Notes: a model not told the origin generated them from the letters alone. DNA of 64,000 bases from an uncultured Porphyromonas sp. (GCF_938046015.1 NZ_CALIXW010000035.1:1-64000), one strand, 5' to 3'; positions 17,648 through 26,788 are shown, numbered from the stretch's first letter. Translations and numbers: made by a program.

Positions 17648-18722
17648 TGGCGGCGGTACGGGTGGGCACATCTTCCCCGCCATCTCGATCGCCGAGGCGC
17701 TGCAGCGCCGCTATCCCCAGATCGACATCCTCTTCATCGGCGCCGAAGGCCGCATGGAGATGCAGCGCGTGCCTCAGGCGGGCTTCCGCATCAAGGGGCT
17801 ACACATACGTGGGCTGGATCGCAAGCGCATCTGGCGAAACGTAGGGGTGCTGAAGGACTTCCTGCGTGCGCTGGTAGCAGCACGCGACATCATCCGCGAA
17901 TTCCAGCCCCAGGTCGTCATCGGCGTGGGGGGCTATGCCAGTGCCCCGACGCTCAAGGCGGCCCAGAGCCTCGGCATACCGACGCTCATCCAGGAGCAGA
18001 ACTCCTATGCGGGCGTGACGAATAAGTTCCTCGCGCGGCGGGCGACGAAGATCTGCGTCGCCTATCCCGAGATGGAGCGCTTCTTCCCCAAGGATAAGAT
18101 CGTCCTGACGGGCAACCCCATTCGCCCCGCCATCGAGCAGCTCAGCGCGTCGCGTGCTGAGGCGCTGGAGTACTTCCGCCTGCCTGCCGACACCGAGCGG
18201 GTGGTGCTCGTCGTAGGCGGTAGCCTCGGTGCGCGCAGCATCAACGAGGCCATCGGCGCACGGCTCCAGGAATGGGAGCAGTCGGGTGCAGCCCTCATCT
18301 GGCAGACGGGGACAGGCTTTGCCGACAAGGCGCAGCAGCTACTCGCAGGCTATCGCTTCCCCGTCTACTGCGCGCCCTTCATCCAGCGCATGGATCTAGC
18401 CTACACGCTGGCGGACGTCGTCGTCTCGCGTGCTGGGGCGAGCGCCATCTCCGAGCTCTGCCACCTCGGCAAGCCTACGATCCTTGTCCCCTCGCCCAAT
18501 GTAGCGGAGGACCATCAGACGAAGAACGCGCTGGCACTCTCTACGCGCGGTGCGGCCATCCTCGTCACCGACGCCGAGGCGCACGATGTCTTGACGCCCA
18601 AGGCCCTTGCCCTGCTGGCCGACGCTCCACAGCGTCAGAGCCTCTCCACCGAGATCAAGAAGCTCGCCCTCACGGAGGCTGCCGATCGTATCGTGGATGA
18701 GCTGGAGAAGCTCGTCCCCTAG
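17625..18722 (+). CDS. murG: UDP-GlcNAc:undecaprenyl-PP-MurNAc-pentapeptide GlcNAc transferase (MurG)
   Basis: A 365-residue peripheral membrane GT28 glycosyltransferase that converts lipid I to lipid II. The N-terminal G-loop is SGGGTGGH (8-15), a second glycine-rich loop is VVGGSLGARSIN, and the donor-binding region contains SRAGASAISELCHLGKPTILVPSP. The ATG at 17625 starts the family N-terminus and overlaps the end of ftsW by 23 bp. A very stable terminator follows, so the operon ends here; murC and ftsQ, the usual next genes, are not present. Confidence 0.95.
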   Translation: MIQRAIISGGGTGGHIFPAISIAEALQRRYPQIDILFIGAEGRMEMQRVPQAGFRIKGLHIRGLDRKRIWRNVGVLKDFLRALVAARDIIREFQPQVVIGVGGYASAPTLKAAQSLGIPTLIQEQNSYAGVTNKFLARRATKICVAYPEMERFFPKDKIVLTGNPIRPAIEQLSASRAEALEYFRLPADTERVVLVVGGSLGARSINEAIGARLQEWEQSGAALIWQTGTGFADKAQQLLAGYRFPVYCAPFIQRMDLAYTLADVVVSRAGASAISELCHLGKPTILVPSPNVAEDHQTKNALALSTRGAAILVTDAEAHDVLTPKALALLADAPQRQSLSTEIKKLALTEAADRIVDELEKLVP

Positions 18723-18754
18723 CGCAGCGAACTCACACTACTCCCCAACTAAGC

Positions 18755-18796
18755 AGCCAGGGCGTAGACGTCATCCGTGACGTCTGCGCCCTGGCT
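18755..18796 (+). terminator. Intrinsic terminator of the murD-ftsW-murG operon
   Basis: A 19-bp stem (18755-18773 with 18778-18796, one G-T wobble) closes a TCCG loop and is followed by TTGTTTTG. Confidence 0.88.
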
Positions 18797-18866
18797 TTGT
18801 TTTGTCCTAGGAGAAAGGAGCTTCGGCTAAGGGTGTCCGTAGGCTGAGGTGGGCAACAGAGCGCGT

Positions 18867-18998
18867 TGACTGCTTGCTCTCGGCCTCCTACGGGCTATCC
18901 CTTAGCCTCCTGACTGACACCCCTCACGGCGTTGACTGCCGTCCCTCAGCCTTCCCACCGACGACCCTCAGCTCCTTGACTGATATCCCTCAAGGAAG
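18867..18998. repeat. 22-bp minisatellite array, six units, reverse orientation
   Basis: Unit starts are 18867, 18889, 18911, 18933, 18955 and 18977. The cores read TGACTGATATCCCTCA, the reverse complement of the TGAGGGATATCAGTCA form seen elsewhere, so this array is inverted relative to the others. The period is exactly 22 bp. It lies between converging murG and receptor genes. Confidence 0.78.
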
Positions 18999-19012
18999 CC
19001 TCCACCTAAAGA

Positions 19013-19050
19013 AGCGCCCCGCTGTAGCTTATTGGCTGCAGCGGGGTGCT
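19013..19050. terminator. Terminator-like hairpin between murG and the receptor gene
   Basis: AGCGCCCCGCTGTAGC (19013-19028) pairs with GGCTGCAGCGGGGTGCT (19034-19050), with two wobble pairs, and is followed on the plus strand by TTTTA. It is preceded by an A-rich stretch and may serve both convergent transcripts. Confidence 0.65.
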
Positions 19051-19110
19051 TTTACTTAGATTAGGGGCGGAGGCTAATCGGTCCTTCCCCTAGGATGAGG
19101 CGCAAGCGTG

Positions 19111-21930
19111 CTAGAAGGGGGGTGGACCTGGAGGGCCCTGACGGTTGGTCTTCATGTCGCTCTTGCTGCCGCCGCCCGCGAAGCTATCGAAGCGGTAAAT
19201 AAAGTGCAGCATGGCGTAGCGCCCGAGGGTATTGGTCTCCTCGGTGGAGATGCTGGAGGCGGTGATGTTGCGCCAGATGCTTCGGCGGCTGTCTAGGAGG
19301 TCGTAGCCCTTGAGTCGGATCGTCGCCTTGCGCCCAGTGAGGAAGCTGTAGGAGATCCCCGCATTCAGCAGCGTCTGCTCCTGATCATAGCCACTGCTGT
19401 AGCCCGTGGTCTTGGTGTAGGTCGCGTCGCCCTCGATGGTGAAGCCCAGCGGCAGGGTGAAGGTGCTGGTCCAGCCGAGGCTGTAGTCCTTGGTCGCAGG
19501 CGTCGAGACGTTGCCGAGACTATTGGAGGCATTGTAGTAGCCCCAGCCCCCGCGTAGGCTGAGGTCGACCCAGCTGTGGCGGTAGCTGAGGGTCATATTC
19601 TCGTTGAGGCGCAGGGCGAGGCTGGTATTGGCCTCACCGTTGATGAAGGTCTTGCTACGGATGAGGTTGTTCATCGAGCCTAGGCGTAGGGAGAACTTCT
19701 TTCCTGGGAGCGTCTGGGTGAAGAAGCCCCCGAGGCCCAGCATCCCATTACCGTTGACATTGGTGTAGTCTACGGTGCGCACCCCCGTGTTGAGGTCGTA
19801 GACGGAGCGCGAGATGATGGCGTCCTGTACCAGCTGCGCGTGGCCGAAGAGCGCCAGCGAGGTCTGCGTGCTCGTCCAGAAGTTGTTGTAGCGCATGAAG
19901 AGGTTGTGCTGGAAGCTCGGGCTCAGGTCCTGATTCCCGCGATAGACGACCAGCGGATTGGTGACGTCCTGCACGGGAGAGAGCTGCTCGGTCGTGGGCT
20001 GCGTGCTGCGGCCGTGGTAGTCGAGGTGCAGCTCGGTGGTGCGCTGCGGCTTGTAGCTCAGGCGGAGCTGCGGGGCGAAGTTGGTCACCGCGCGGCTGAT
20101 GGTCGGGGCGGCTGTGCCTGCGACCAGCGAGTAGCTGCTGCTCCTAGCATGCTCGACGGTGAGCCCAGCCGTCACGTCGTAGGTCTTACCCTTCTTCTTG
20201 AGGGCGAGGCCGGCCTGCTGGGTGAAGTAGTCGGAGCGGAACTCATTGCTGTAGGCAGCGTTGGGCTGCGTGTACTGCCCCGTGGCGTCGGTGTCGAAGG
20301 CCTCACGCTGGCTCTCGGAGTGGCTACCGCGTAGCTGATAGGTCAGCTGGGTGAAGAAGCCCTTACCGAGGGGCTCGACCCAGCCCAGACGTGCGCGGTA
20401 GCTCTGGCTGCGCTTGGTGGTGGCGATGCGCTGGTCGAGGGACTCGATCCGCGCCAGGCTATGCAGCAGAGAGCGGTACATACCCTCGCCGAGCGTCTGG
20501 TCGAAGGAGCCCTCGGCCGAGAGCGTCAGCGTACGCCCACTCTGGGAGAGGCGGCGGCTGGCGTCGAGGTGGAGCTCGCCGCTGGTCTGGCGCTGCTCGC
20601 TCTGCTGGCTCTGCGTGGTGCTAGAGATGGACTGCTGGGTGGCATCGTCGTTGCGCGTCTCATAGGCTGAGCTGTAGGTGCTCTCGCCGCGGCCGTAGCG
20701 CAGCTGGGGGGAGATGATGAACTGGGTGAGGCTGTCGGGCTTCCACTCGATGCGGAAGTTCCCCGCGTAGGAGTCATTCGTCGAGAGCTCCTTGGTGCCG
20801 CCTCGCTCGGTCGTGGAGCCCGTGCCGAGGATGTTCTGCACGGTGCTCTCGAGCTGCTTGTCCCGGGAGTTGCGGCCGATGAGGGCATTCCCGCCGAAGG
20901 TCAGCTTCGGGCTGAAGGTATGGCTGATGTTGCCCCCGAGGACGCGTGAGGTGAGGATACCGTTGTTCTGGCCGAAGTTGCCTCCGCCGCCTGGGCCAGG
21001 GCGGCTGCCGCGTGCGGAGGTCGCCATGCTGAGCATCATATTGGCGGAGGCAAGCTCGGAGGAGACGTCGCTGAAGCCCGCGCTATTGGTGTTGTTGAGG
21101 CTGCCGAGGAGGGTCATCTGATTGTCCCCCGTGAAGCGGCTGAGCATGGCGCTACCCTCGTAGCGCTTGTCCGTACCGAGGCCAGCGAAGGCTGTGCCGA
21201 AGGTGCCACGCTTCTTCCCCGCCTTGATGGTGAGGTTGAGGATGGTCTCTTCGTTGCCGTCCGAGAAGCCTGAGAGACGTGCGGCCTCGCTGTCGCGGTC
21301 TACGACCTGGATCTTGTCGACGAGCTCGGCAGGGAGATTCTTGAGCGCCACCTTGGGGTCGCCCTCGAAGAAGCACTTGCCGTCGACCATGATCTGCGAG
21401 ACGGTCTTACCGTTGATGGTGACCTGTCCCTGCTCGTTGATCGTGGCGCCGGGGAGCTTCTTGACCAACTCCTCGACGGCGTCGCCCTGCTGCGTGGTGT
21501 AGCTGCCGGCGTTGAACTCGAGGGTGTCGCCCTTGACGACGACCTCGGCGGCCTTGCCGATGACCTTGACCTCGGAGAGGAGGGCACCGTCCTCGGCGAG
21601 CTGGATTTTGCCGAGCTGGAGGTTCTTGCCTGCGACCTTGAGGGCCTTGCTGTAGGCCTTGTAGCCGACGAAGGTGATGCGGAGGGTATAGCTGCCACTG
21701 GCGACGGAGCGCAGGTGGAAGGAGCCGTCACGGCTGGTCGTTACGCCCGTCTTGAGCTTGCCGTCGGGCAGCAGGAGGCTGACGCTGGCCCCCGTCAGGG
21801 GCTTCTGCTCCTCATCGAGGACCTGCCCCTGCACGCTGTGCGTCGTCGCCGTGGTCTGCGCTGAGAGGGGCGCGAGGGCGAGGAGCCAGAGGAGGCATAG
21901 GCCGAGGAGATGATACACTGTCTTTGTCAT
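19111..21930 (-). CDS. TonB-dependent-receptor-like outer-membrane beta-barrel protein
   Basis: A 939-residue protein with a signal peptide ending APLSAQ. Next comes a carboxypeptidase-regulatory-like beta-sandwich (about 33-115: VQGQVLDEEQKPLTGASVS ... GSYTLRITFVGY). A plug-like region follows (about 115-230, with VEELVKKLPGATI and NGKTVSQIMVDGK), then a long C-terminal beta-barrel (about 250-939) of aromatic, alternating strands. This architecture is the Bacteroidota outer-membrane barrel family related to TonB receptors. The substrate is not evident: no SusD partner, binding protein or TonB-box-like context lies next to it. The C-terminal SDMKTNRQGPPGPPPF tail is proline-rich and unusual for a barrel end. 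No promoter box is visible upstream. Confidence 0.85.
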   Translation of the reverse strand: MTKTVYHLLGLCLLWLLALAPLSAQTTATTHSVQGQVLDEEQKPLTGASVSLLLPDGKLKTGVTTSRDGSFHLRSVASGSYTLRITFVGYKAYSKALKVAGKNLQLGKIQLAEDGALLSEVKVIGKAAEVVVKGDTLEFNAGSYTTQQGDAVEELVKKLPGATINEQGQVTINGKTVSQIMVDGKCFFEGDPKVALKNLPAELVDKIQVVDRDSEAARLSGFSDGNEETILNLTIKAGKKRGTFGTAFAGLGTDKRYEGSAMLSRFTGDNQMTLLGSLNNTNSAGFSDVSSELASANMMLSMATSARGSRPGPGGGGNFGQNNGILTSRVLGGNISHTFSPKLTFGGNALIGRNSRDKQLESTVQNILGTGSTTERGGTKELSTNDSYAGNFRIEWKPDSLTQFIISPQLRYGRGESTYSSAYETRNDDATQQSISSTTQSQQSEQRQTSGELHLDASRRLSQSGRTLTLSAEGSFDQTLGEGMYRSLLHSLARIESLDQRIATTKRSQSYRARLGWVEPLGKGFFTQLTYQLRGSHSESQREAFDTDATGQYTQPNAAYSNEFRSDYFTQQAGLALKKKGKTYDVTAGLTVEHARSSSYSLVAGTAAPTISRAVTNFAPQLRLSYKPQRTTELHLDYHGRSTQPTTEQLSPVQDVTNPLVVYRGNQDLSPSFQHNLFMRYNNFWTSTQTSLALFGHAQLVQDAIISRSVYDLNTGVRTVDYTNVNGNGMLGLGGFFTQTLPGKKFSLRLGSMNNLIRSKTFINGEANTSLALRLNENMTLSYRHSWVDLSLRGGWGYYNASNSLGNVSTPATKDYSLGWTSTFTLPLGFTIEGDATYTKTTGYSSGYDQEQTLLNAGISYSFLTGRKATIRLKGYDLLDSRRSIWRNITASSISTEETNTLGRYAMLHFIYRFDSFAGGGSKSDMKTNRQGPPGPPPF

Positions 21931-22047
21931 AGAGCTTATCCTTACGTTATACAGCTATGACTGCAGCAGCGGCCTAAGGTTTAATCTAGCTATGGACGCG
22001 CCGCGCCTTCGCTCCGCCGCGGCGGCCCTTCGTCCTGAGCAGAAGCA

Positions 22048-22088
22048 GCAGGGGCGACCCCAGGGAGTCTATCCCCGAGGCCGCCCCT
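22048..22088 (-). terminator. Possible terminator after nagB
   Basis: CAGGGGCGACC (22048-22058) pairs with GGCCGCCCCTG (22078-22088) with one mismatch. It lies 35 bp beyond the nagB stop on the minus strand and has no clear T-tract. Confidence 0.45.
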
Positions 22089-22122
22089 GATGGCGTGTAG
22101 CTGTGGCGCTAGCTGACGTAGG

Positions 22123-22908
22123 CTAGAGGCGCTCGATGTCCTTGAAGTAGTTGTAGGTGCCGACCTTCAGCTCGATGCAGGCAGCCTCGTCGCAGACGAT
22201 GATGCCCTTGGGGTGGAGCTGCAGCGCGGTGATGGTCCACATCTGGTTGACCGAGCCTTCGACAGCCTGCTGTAGGGCGCGTGCCTTGCCGTGGCCATTG
22301 ACGAGGATGAGGACCTCACGGGCGGACATGACGGTGCCGACACCGACGGTGAGGGCCGTCTTGGGTACCTTGTTGACGTCACCCTCGAAGAAGCGGCTGT
22401 TGGCGATGATCGTGTCCGTCGTCAGCGTCTTCATGCGGGTACGCGAGCTGAGCGAGGATCCGGGTTCGTTGAAGGCAATATGCCCGTCAGGCCCGATACC
22501 GCCGAGGAAGAGGTCGATGCCGCCTGCGGCCTCGATCGCAGCCTCGTAGGCGGCGCACTCGGCCTCGAGGTCAGCGGCGTTGCCGTTGAGGATGTGGACG
22601 TTCTCCTTCTTGATGTCGATGTGGCGGAAGAAGTTGTCCCACATGAAGCTGTGGTAGCTCTGAGGATGGTTCTCAGGGATACCTACGTACTCGTCCATGT
22701 TGAAGGTGACGACGTGCTGGAAGGACACGCGTCCGGCCTGATGAGCAGCTACCAGCGCCCGGTACATGCCCAGGGGCGAGGAGCCGGTGGGGAGGCCGAG
22801 GACGAAGGGCTTAGTCGCGCTGGGCTGAGCAGCATTGATCTTGGCGACGACATAGTCTGCCGCCCACTGAGAGATGCCTGCGTAGTCAGGCTGGATGATA
22901 AGACGCAT
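22123..22908 (-). CDS. nagB: Glucosamine-6-phosphate deaminase (NagB)
   Basis: A 261-residue enzyme that converts glucosamine-6-phosphate to fructose-6-phosphate and ammonia, the last step of amino-sugar catabolism. It aligns by position with the E. coli enzyme: D72 in FNMDEYVG, then D141, H143 and E148 in GPDGHIAFNEPG, all catalytic there. The phosphate-binding loop GLPTGSSPLG is also present. It is the natural end point of the nanA and epimerase pathway at 56-58 kb. It lies 67 bp after the flavodiiron gene on the same strand and may share its transcript. Confidence 0.96.
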   Translation of the reverse strand: MRLIIQPDYAGISQWAADYVVAKINAAQPSATKPFVLGLPTGSSPLGMYRALVAAHQAGRVSFQHVVTFNMDEYVGIPENHPQSYHSFMWDNFFRHIDIKKENVHILNGNAADLEAECAAYEAAIEAAGGIDLFLGGIGPDGHIAFNEPGSSLSSRTRMKTLTTDTIIANSRFFEGDVNKVPKTALTVGVGTVMSAREVLILVNGHGKARALQQAVEGSVNQMWTITALQLHPKGIIVCDEAACIELKVGTYNYFKDIERL

Positions 22909-22975
22909 TACTTGATCTTTATTAGTAGAGTGAGTATTCTTGGCTGATGTGAAAGGGGGTGGGGGCTAGGGGTGG

Positions 22976-24187
22976 CTAGTCCTTGGGGGCAAGGAGGCGC
23001 GCGGCCATAGCCTGCCCGAGGGCCCAGCTGAGGTCGAGCACGGAGCTGAGGTCGGACATCTTGAGCTCGACGGCCTCACCGACGAACTCCCACTTCATCT
23101 CCTCGGCGAAGGGGATCAGCTTCTTGAGGGCAGCGGGCGCCCAGGTGTAGGAGCCGAAGGCCGTGTAGAGTCTGTCCTTGACGTCACGGATGCGGATGAG
23201 GTTCATCAGATGGGCTATGGGCGTGAAGAGCTCCCCGCAGTAGGTCGGGCTGCCGATGATGAGGCCGCGGTAGCGGAAGACGTCGGCGAGGATGGCTGAG
23301 GGGTCGGACTTGCTCACGTTGTGGCAGACGATGCGCTTGATGCCCGCTGCCGAGAGGCTCTGGGCGATGACGTCGGCCAGCTGCTCCGTATTGCCATACA
23401 TCGAGCCGTAGAGGATGACCACGCCGTCCTCCGCCTCGAAGCGCGACAGACGGTCGTAGAGGCGGCGCGCCTCCCCGAAGCCCTCGGGCGTCCAGACCAC
23501 ACCGTGCGCGGGGCAGAGGTGGTCGATCGTGAGGCCCTGCTTGTCCATGTTGGCCAGCGCCTTCTGTACGAAGGGGCCGTACTTACCGATGACGCAGGCG
23601 TAGTAGCGCTCCATCTCGCGGAGGTAGGCCGAGCGGTCGCCGAGCTCGCTGTCGCGCAGGATGCCGTCCAGCGCGCCGAAGGAGCCGAAGGCGTCGGCCG
23701 TGAAGAGCACCCTATTGCGCTGCTCGTAGGTGAACATCACCTCGGGCCAGTGCACCATGGGCGCCATGAGGAAGAAGAACTCGTGCCCGCCTATGCTCAG
23801 CGCGTCCCCATTCTTGACCTCGTGCAGCCCCTCGGTGATCCCGTGGAAGCCGCGCAGCATCTCGAAGGTCTTCTTATTGCCCACGATCTTGAGCTCGGGG
23901 TAGCGCTTGCGCAGCAGCCCGATGGAGCCGCCGTGGTCGGGCTCCATGTGGTTGATGATGAGGTAGTCGAGGGGACGGCCCTGGAGGATAAGGTCGAGCT
24001 TGTGGAAGAAGATGTCGCTGTAGCAGACGTCCACCGTGTCGATGAGCGTGGTCTGCTCGTCGACGATCAGGTAGGCATTGTAGGCAACGCCCTGCGGGAG
24101 GCTCCACATGTTCTCGAAGAGCGCCTTCATCCTGTCGTTGACCCCTACGTAGTAGATCGAGTCGGTGATCTGTGGTACTTGGTACAT
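22976..24187 (-). CDS. A-type flavodiiron protein (FprA family)
   Basis: A 403-residue cytoplasmic enzyme that reduces oxygen to water and/or nitric oxide to nitrous oxide. The N-terminal metallo-beta-lactamase-like domain carries the di-iron motif H80-x-E82-x-D84-H85, with H146 and D165 and a later histidine in CPAHGVVW. The C-terminal flavodoxin domain (about 250-403) begins ILYGSMYGNTEQ, the FMN phosphate loop. No rubredoxin domain is fused, so it is class A. In anaerobes it protects against transient oxygen or nitric oxide. It may function with the RIC-like protein at 34.8 kb, but they are not linked genetically. Confidence 0.93.
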   Translation of the reverse strand: MYQVPQITDSIYYVGVNDRMKALFENMWSLPQGVAYNAYLIVDEQTTLIDTVDVCYSDIFFHKLDLILQGRPLDYLIINHMEPDHGGSIGLLRKRYPELKIVGNKKTFEMLRGFHGITEGLHEVKNGDALSIGGHEFFFLMAPMVHWPEVMFTYEQRNRVLFTADAFGSFGALDGILRDSELGDRSAYLREMERYYACVIGKYGPFVQKALANMDKQGLTIDHLCPAHGVVWTPEGFGEARRLYDRLSRFEAEDGVVILYGSMYGNTEQLADVIAQSLSAAGIKRIVCHNVSKSDPSAILADVFRYRGLIIGSPTYCGELFTPIAHLMNLIRIRDVKDRLYTAFGSYTWAPAALKKLIPFAEEMKWEFVGEAVELKMSDLSSVLDLSWALGQAMAARLLAPKD

Positions 24188-24225
24188 AGTCGTGTGTAGT
24201 TAGTGTTCCTCCTTTGCTGGAGTGC

Positions 24226-24269
24226 GGCGCTAGCGGCTGGGAAGCGGGGCTCCCACAGCCGCTAGCGCC
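24226..24269. terminator. Strong hairpin between lgt and the flavodiiron gene
   Basis: A 13-bp perfect stem GGCGCTAGCGGCT / AGCCGCTAGCGCC plus a further GGGA/TCCC helix. On the minus strand it follows the lgt stop by 5 bp without a T-tract, so it may attenuate or process the transcript rather than end it. Confidence 0.55.
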
Positions 24270-24273
24270 TATC

Positions 24274-25119
24274 CTATTTTGCTTGGTCTGCGATTGGGTG
24301 GCGGTAGGCGTAGACGATGAGGGCCAGCCCCGCCAGGATGAAGGGGATGCTGAGGAGCTGCCCCATATTGACGCCCCACTGGGCGATGAGGTCGTACTCC
24401 CAGCGCTCCTGCACGTTCTTGATCCCCTCGACGAGGAAGCGGAAGCCGAAGACGAGCACGAAGAACCAGCCCACGATGAGCCCCGAGTAGCGCCGTGCGG
24501 CATCGCGCTGCCAGTAGAGATACATACAGACGCCGAAGGTCACCAGGTAGGCCAGCGCCTCGTAGAGCTGTGTCGGGTGGCAGGCGGGGATAGCCTCGGG
24601 ATCTAGTCCTCGGTACTCGATGGCGCGCAGGAAGCGGAAGCCCCAGGGTAGGTCCGTAGGGCGGCCGAAGATCTCGCTATTCATCAGATTGCCCAGGCGA
24701 ATGAGCGCTGCCGCCAGACCCGTAGGCACGGCCAGACGGTCGAGCGTCCAGAGGATGGAGCGCTTCGTCACGCGCCGCGAGTAGAGCCATACCGCGAGGA
24801 TGATCCCCAGCGTGCCGCCGTGGCTAGCGAGCCCACCCTCCCAGATGGCGAAGATCTTCGCGGGGTGCGCTAGGTAGTAGCCTGGGTCGTAGAAGAGGAC
24901 GTGCCCTAGGCGCGCCCCGACGACGGTGCCCACCACTACATATATATATAGGGAGTTCATCCACTCGGGGTCGAGGCGCTCGCGGCGCCACATGCGCTCC
25001 TCGATCATAGGCCCGAGGATGAGCAGCCCGAGGGCGAAGAGTAGACCGTACCAGCGTATGTCGCGGCCGAGGATCTCGAAGATCACGGGATCGACGTCCC
25101 ATGTAATGGCTCCTAGCAT
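24274..25119 (-). CDS. lgt: Phosphatidylglycerol:prolipoprotein diacylglyceryl transferase (Lgt)
   Basis: A 281-residue inner-membrane protein with about seven hydrophobic segments. It transfers diacylglycerol from phosphatidylglycerol to the lipobox cysteine of prolipoproteins. Family landmarks are the N-terminal IRWYGLLFALG, the GARLGHVLFYDP segment, EGGLASHGG and the signature RLGNLMNSEIFGRPTD, followed by HPTQLYEAL. Two lipoproteins in this window (10.4 and 59.3 kb) would be substrates. It lies 67 bp after ddh on the same strand. Confidence 0.95.
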   Translation of the reverse strand: MLGAITWDVDPVIFEILGRDIRWYGLLFALGLLILGPMIEERMWRRERLDPEWMNSLYIYVVVGTVVGARLGHVLFYDPGYYLAHPAKIFAIWEGGLASHGGTLGIILAVWLYSRRVTKRSILWTLDRLAVPTGLAAALIRLGNLMNSEIFGRPTDLPWGFRFLRAIEYRGLDPEAIPACHPTQLYEALAYLVTFGVCMYLYWQRDAARRYSGLIVGWFFVLVFGFRFLVEGIKNVQERWEYDLIAQWGVNMGQLLSIPFILAGLALIVYAYRHPIADQAK

Positions 25120-25186
25120 CGTGATCTATAGGGTGTCTATGCGTATGCGTTCGTATCGGGCTGAGCCCGTGAGGAAGGGTCGGGGG

Positions 25187-26092
25187 CTAGCAGAGCTTGG
25201 CGATCCACTGCTCGCGCTCGCCGGGCAGCAGGTCGATGACGGGGAGCTCCTGCATGGTGTAGCAGCCGGGCTGCTGGCGGGAGGCGGCGCGGGCCGCAGC
25301 GACGAGGATCTGCGCCGTGAGGGCGGGGTTATTGATCTTCATGTTGAACTCCAGCAGCTGGTTCTGCGTCGTGCCCGAGACGCCCTTGCGCGTCATGTGC
25401 ACGCCGTGCCCCATGTCGATCAGCTGATCCACGTCGTCGACGACGCTGACGTGCGTCTCGTCGTGGGCGAAGTAGTCATCTCGCTTGATGGCGGCGATGA
25501 CTTCGTCGGCCTTATAGCCCGGCTCGAGCTCGATATAGACCATGCGGCGGTGGATGCCCGTGCCCGTGGGGATGGTCATCGAGAGCGCCTTGTGTACGCC
25601 TGCGATGGCCTTGACGGCTACGGTGTGCCCCATGCTCATCCCAGGGCCGAAGTTGGTATAGGTAATCCCCTTGGGGACGATGGCCTCCATCAGCGTACGT
25701 ACGACAGAGTCGCTACCGGGGTCCCAGCCTGCAGCGATGACGCTGACGACGCCAGCGGCGCGAGCTGCAGCGCCCAGTGAGCGGCGTAGGGCGAGGATGT
25801 CGCCGTGGATGTCGAAGCTATCGACGGTATTGATCCCTAGGGGAAGCAGCTCTAGGGCGGTCTGCTCCACCAGACGCGTCGGCGTCGCGAGGATGGCTAC
25901 ATCGACCTGCCCCAGCTCCTGAATGGAGCCGACGATGCGGTAGGGCTCTAGCTCGTGGGGGATCTGTGTGGGGTCGCGGCGGACGACGCCCGCGATCTCG
26001 AAGTCGGGAGCAGCGCTGAGGGCTTCGATGGTGTAGCGGCCGATGTTGCCGTAGCCGACGACGGCTGCTCTGATCTTCTTTGTCTCTGACAT
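25187..26092 (-). CDS. ddh: meso-diaminopimelate D-dehydrogenase
   Basis: A 301-residue NADPH-dependent oxidoreductase that makes meso-diaminopimelate directly from tetrahydrodipicolinate, bypassing the succinylase or acetylase branches of lysine and cell-wall synthesis. The N-terminal Rossmann motif is VVGYGNIGRY, and family motifs include ATPTRLVEQ, SFDIHGDI, AAGWDPGSDS, FGPGMSMGHT and THVSVVDDVDQL. This single-step route is typical of Porphyromonas and some other Bacteroidales. An exact promoter box lies 48 bp upstream. It probably leads a transcript with lgt and possibly the flavodiiron and nagB genes. Confidence 0.94.
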   Translation of the reverse strand: MSETKKIRAAVVGYGNIGRYTIEALSAAPDFEIAGVVRRDPTQIPHELEPYRIVGSIQELGQVDVAILATPTRLVEQTALELLPLGINTVDSFDIHGDILALRRSLGAAARAAGVVSVIAAGWDPGSDSVVRTLMEAIVPKGITYTNFGPGMSMGHTVAVKAIAGVHKALSMTIPTGTGIHRRMVYIELEPGYKADEVIAAIKRDDYFAHDETHVSVVDDVDQLIDMGHGVHMTRKGVSGTTQNQLLEFNMKINNPALTAQILVAAARAASRQQPGCYTMQELPVIDLLPGEREQWIAKLC

Positions 26093-26140
26093 AGGGTTTC
26101 TTATTCTTCTTGTTGGCTTGTGTCTATGATCTTAACTAGA

Positions 26141-26148
26141 CAAAGATA
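26141..26148 (-). promoter_or_regulatory. Bacteroidota -7 promoter box (TATCTTTG on minus strand) for ddh
   Basis: CAAAGATA on the plus strand, 48 bp before the ddh start codon. Confidence 0.72.
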
Positions 26149-26341
26149 CTGAAAAGCCCGCAGAGCCTAGGGGGTGCAAGTGGCCTCCTGGTCTAGGGCG
26201 GGCGAAGCTGTCCTCTGGGACGGGGGACGGGGCGCAGCGGGCTGCCCCGCGGTGAGGGGCGGCTCGGACTGCGCCCGCCCTTAGCTCGCAGCGCGCTGCG
26301 AGCAAGGTGGAGCCGAGATTTCTTATATAACTTTTCGCCCT

Positions 26342-26390
26342 CCCCCTTATCCCTCAGCGTGCTGACTGGCGTCCCTCAGCGCTGGATATT
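26342..26390. repeat. Short 22-bp minisatellite remnant (about two units)
   Basis: TATCCCTCAGCGTG is followed by CTGACTGGCGTCCCTCAGCG, in the same inverted orientation as the 18867 array. It lies in the divergent gap between ddh and the DUF177 gene (26093-26788), which otherwise holds only the two promoters and no credible gene. Confidence 0.55.
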
Positions 26391-26746
26391 ATATTACTTT
26401 TCCCGGCTTGAGTTAGCGCGCAGCTCGCTCCGACTGGGGTCGCAGTGCGTCCCGTCTAGGCTGTCCGATCGCTTATCCTTGATGCTGAGCGTCTTGGCGC
26501 GCTGCTTGCCTCCTAGTCTCCTTGCCCTCGGCAGGCCTTGAGTGCCCAGTCTGTGCGGGGCTTGGAGGCCTGTGTGGGGCGCCTTGCTCGGAGTGGCCGC
26601 GCGCTCGGACGGCGGGGGAGGTGTCAGCCGTCATAGAGGAGGGCTTAGGCTGCAGGCTTGGGCTGAGGACTCGGGATGGCTCGGGGAACTGGGGTCAGCC
26701 CCGTGCTCGGGCTGGGAGCTGGCTTGTGATTGTGCACCCTTTTCCG

Positions 26747-26754
26747 TATCTTTG
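26747..26754 (+). promoter_or_regulatory. Bacteroidota promoter (TATCTTTG with upstream TTG)
   Basis: An exact TAnnTTTG box with TTG at 26724-26726, a 20-bp spacer, matching the -33/-7 arrangement of Bacteroidota primary promoters. It lies 34 bp before the DUF177 start and should drive DUF177-rpmF. Confidence 0.78.
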
Positions 26755-26788
26755 TGGCGATTTTTATAAATAGCTGAAGGAGCCTCAC

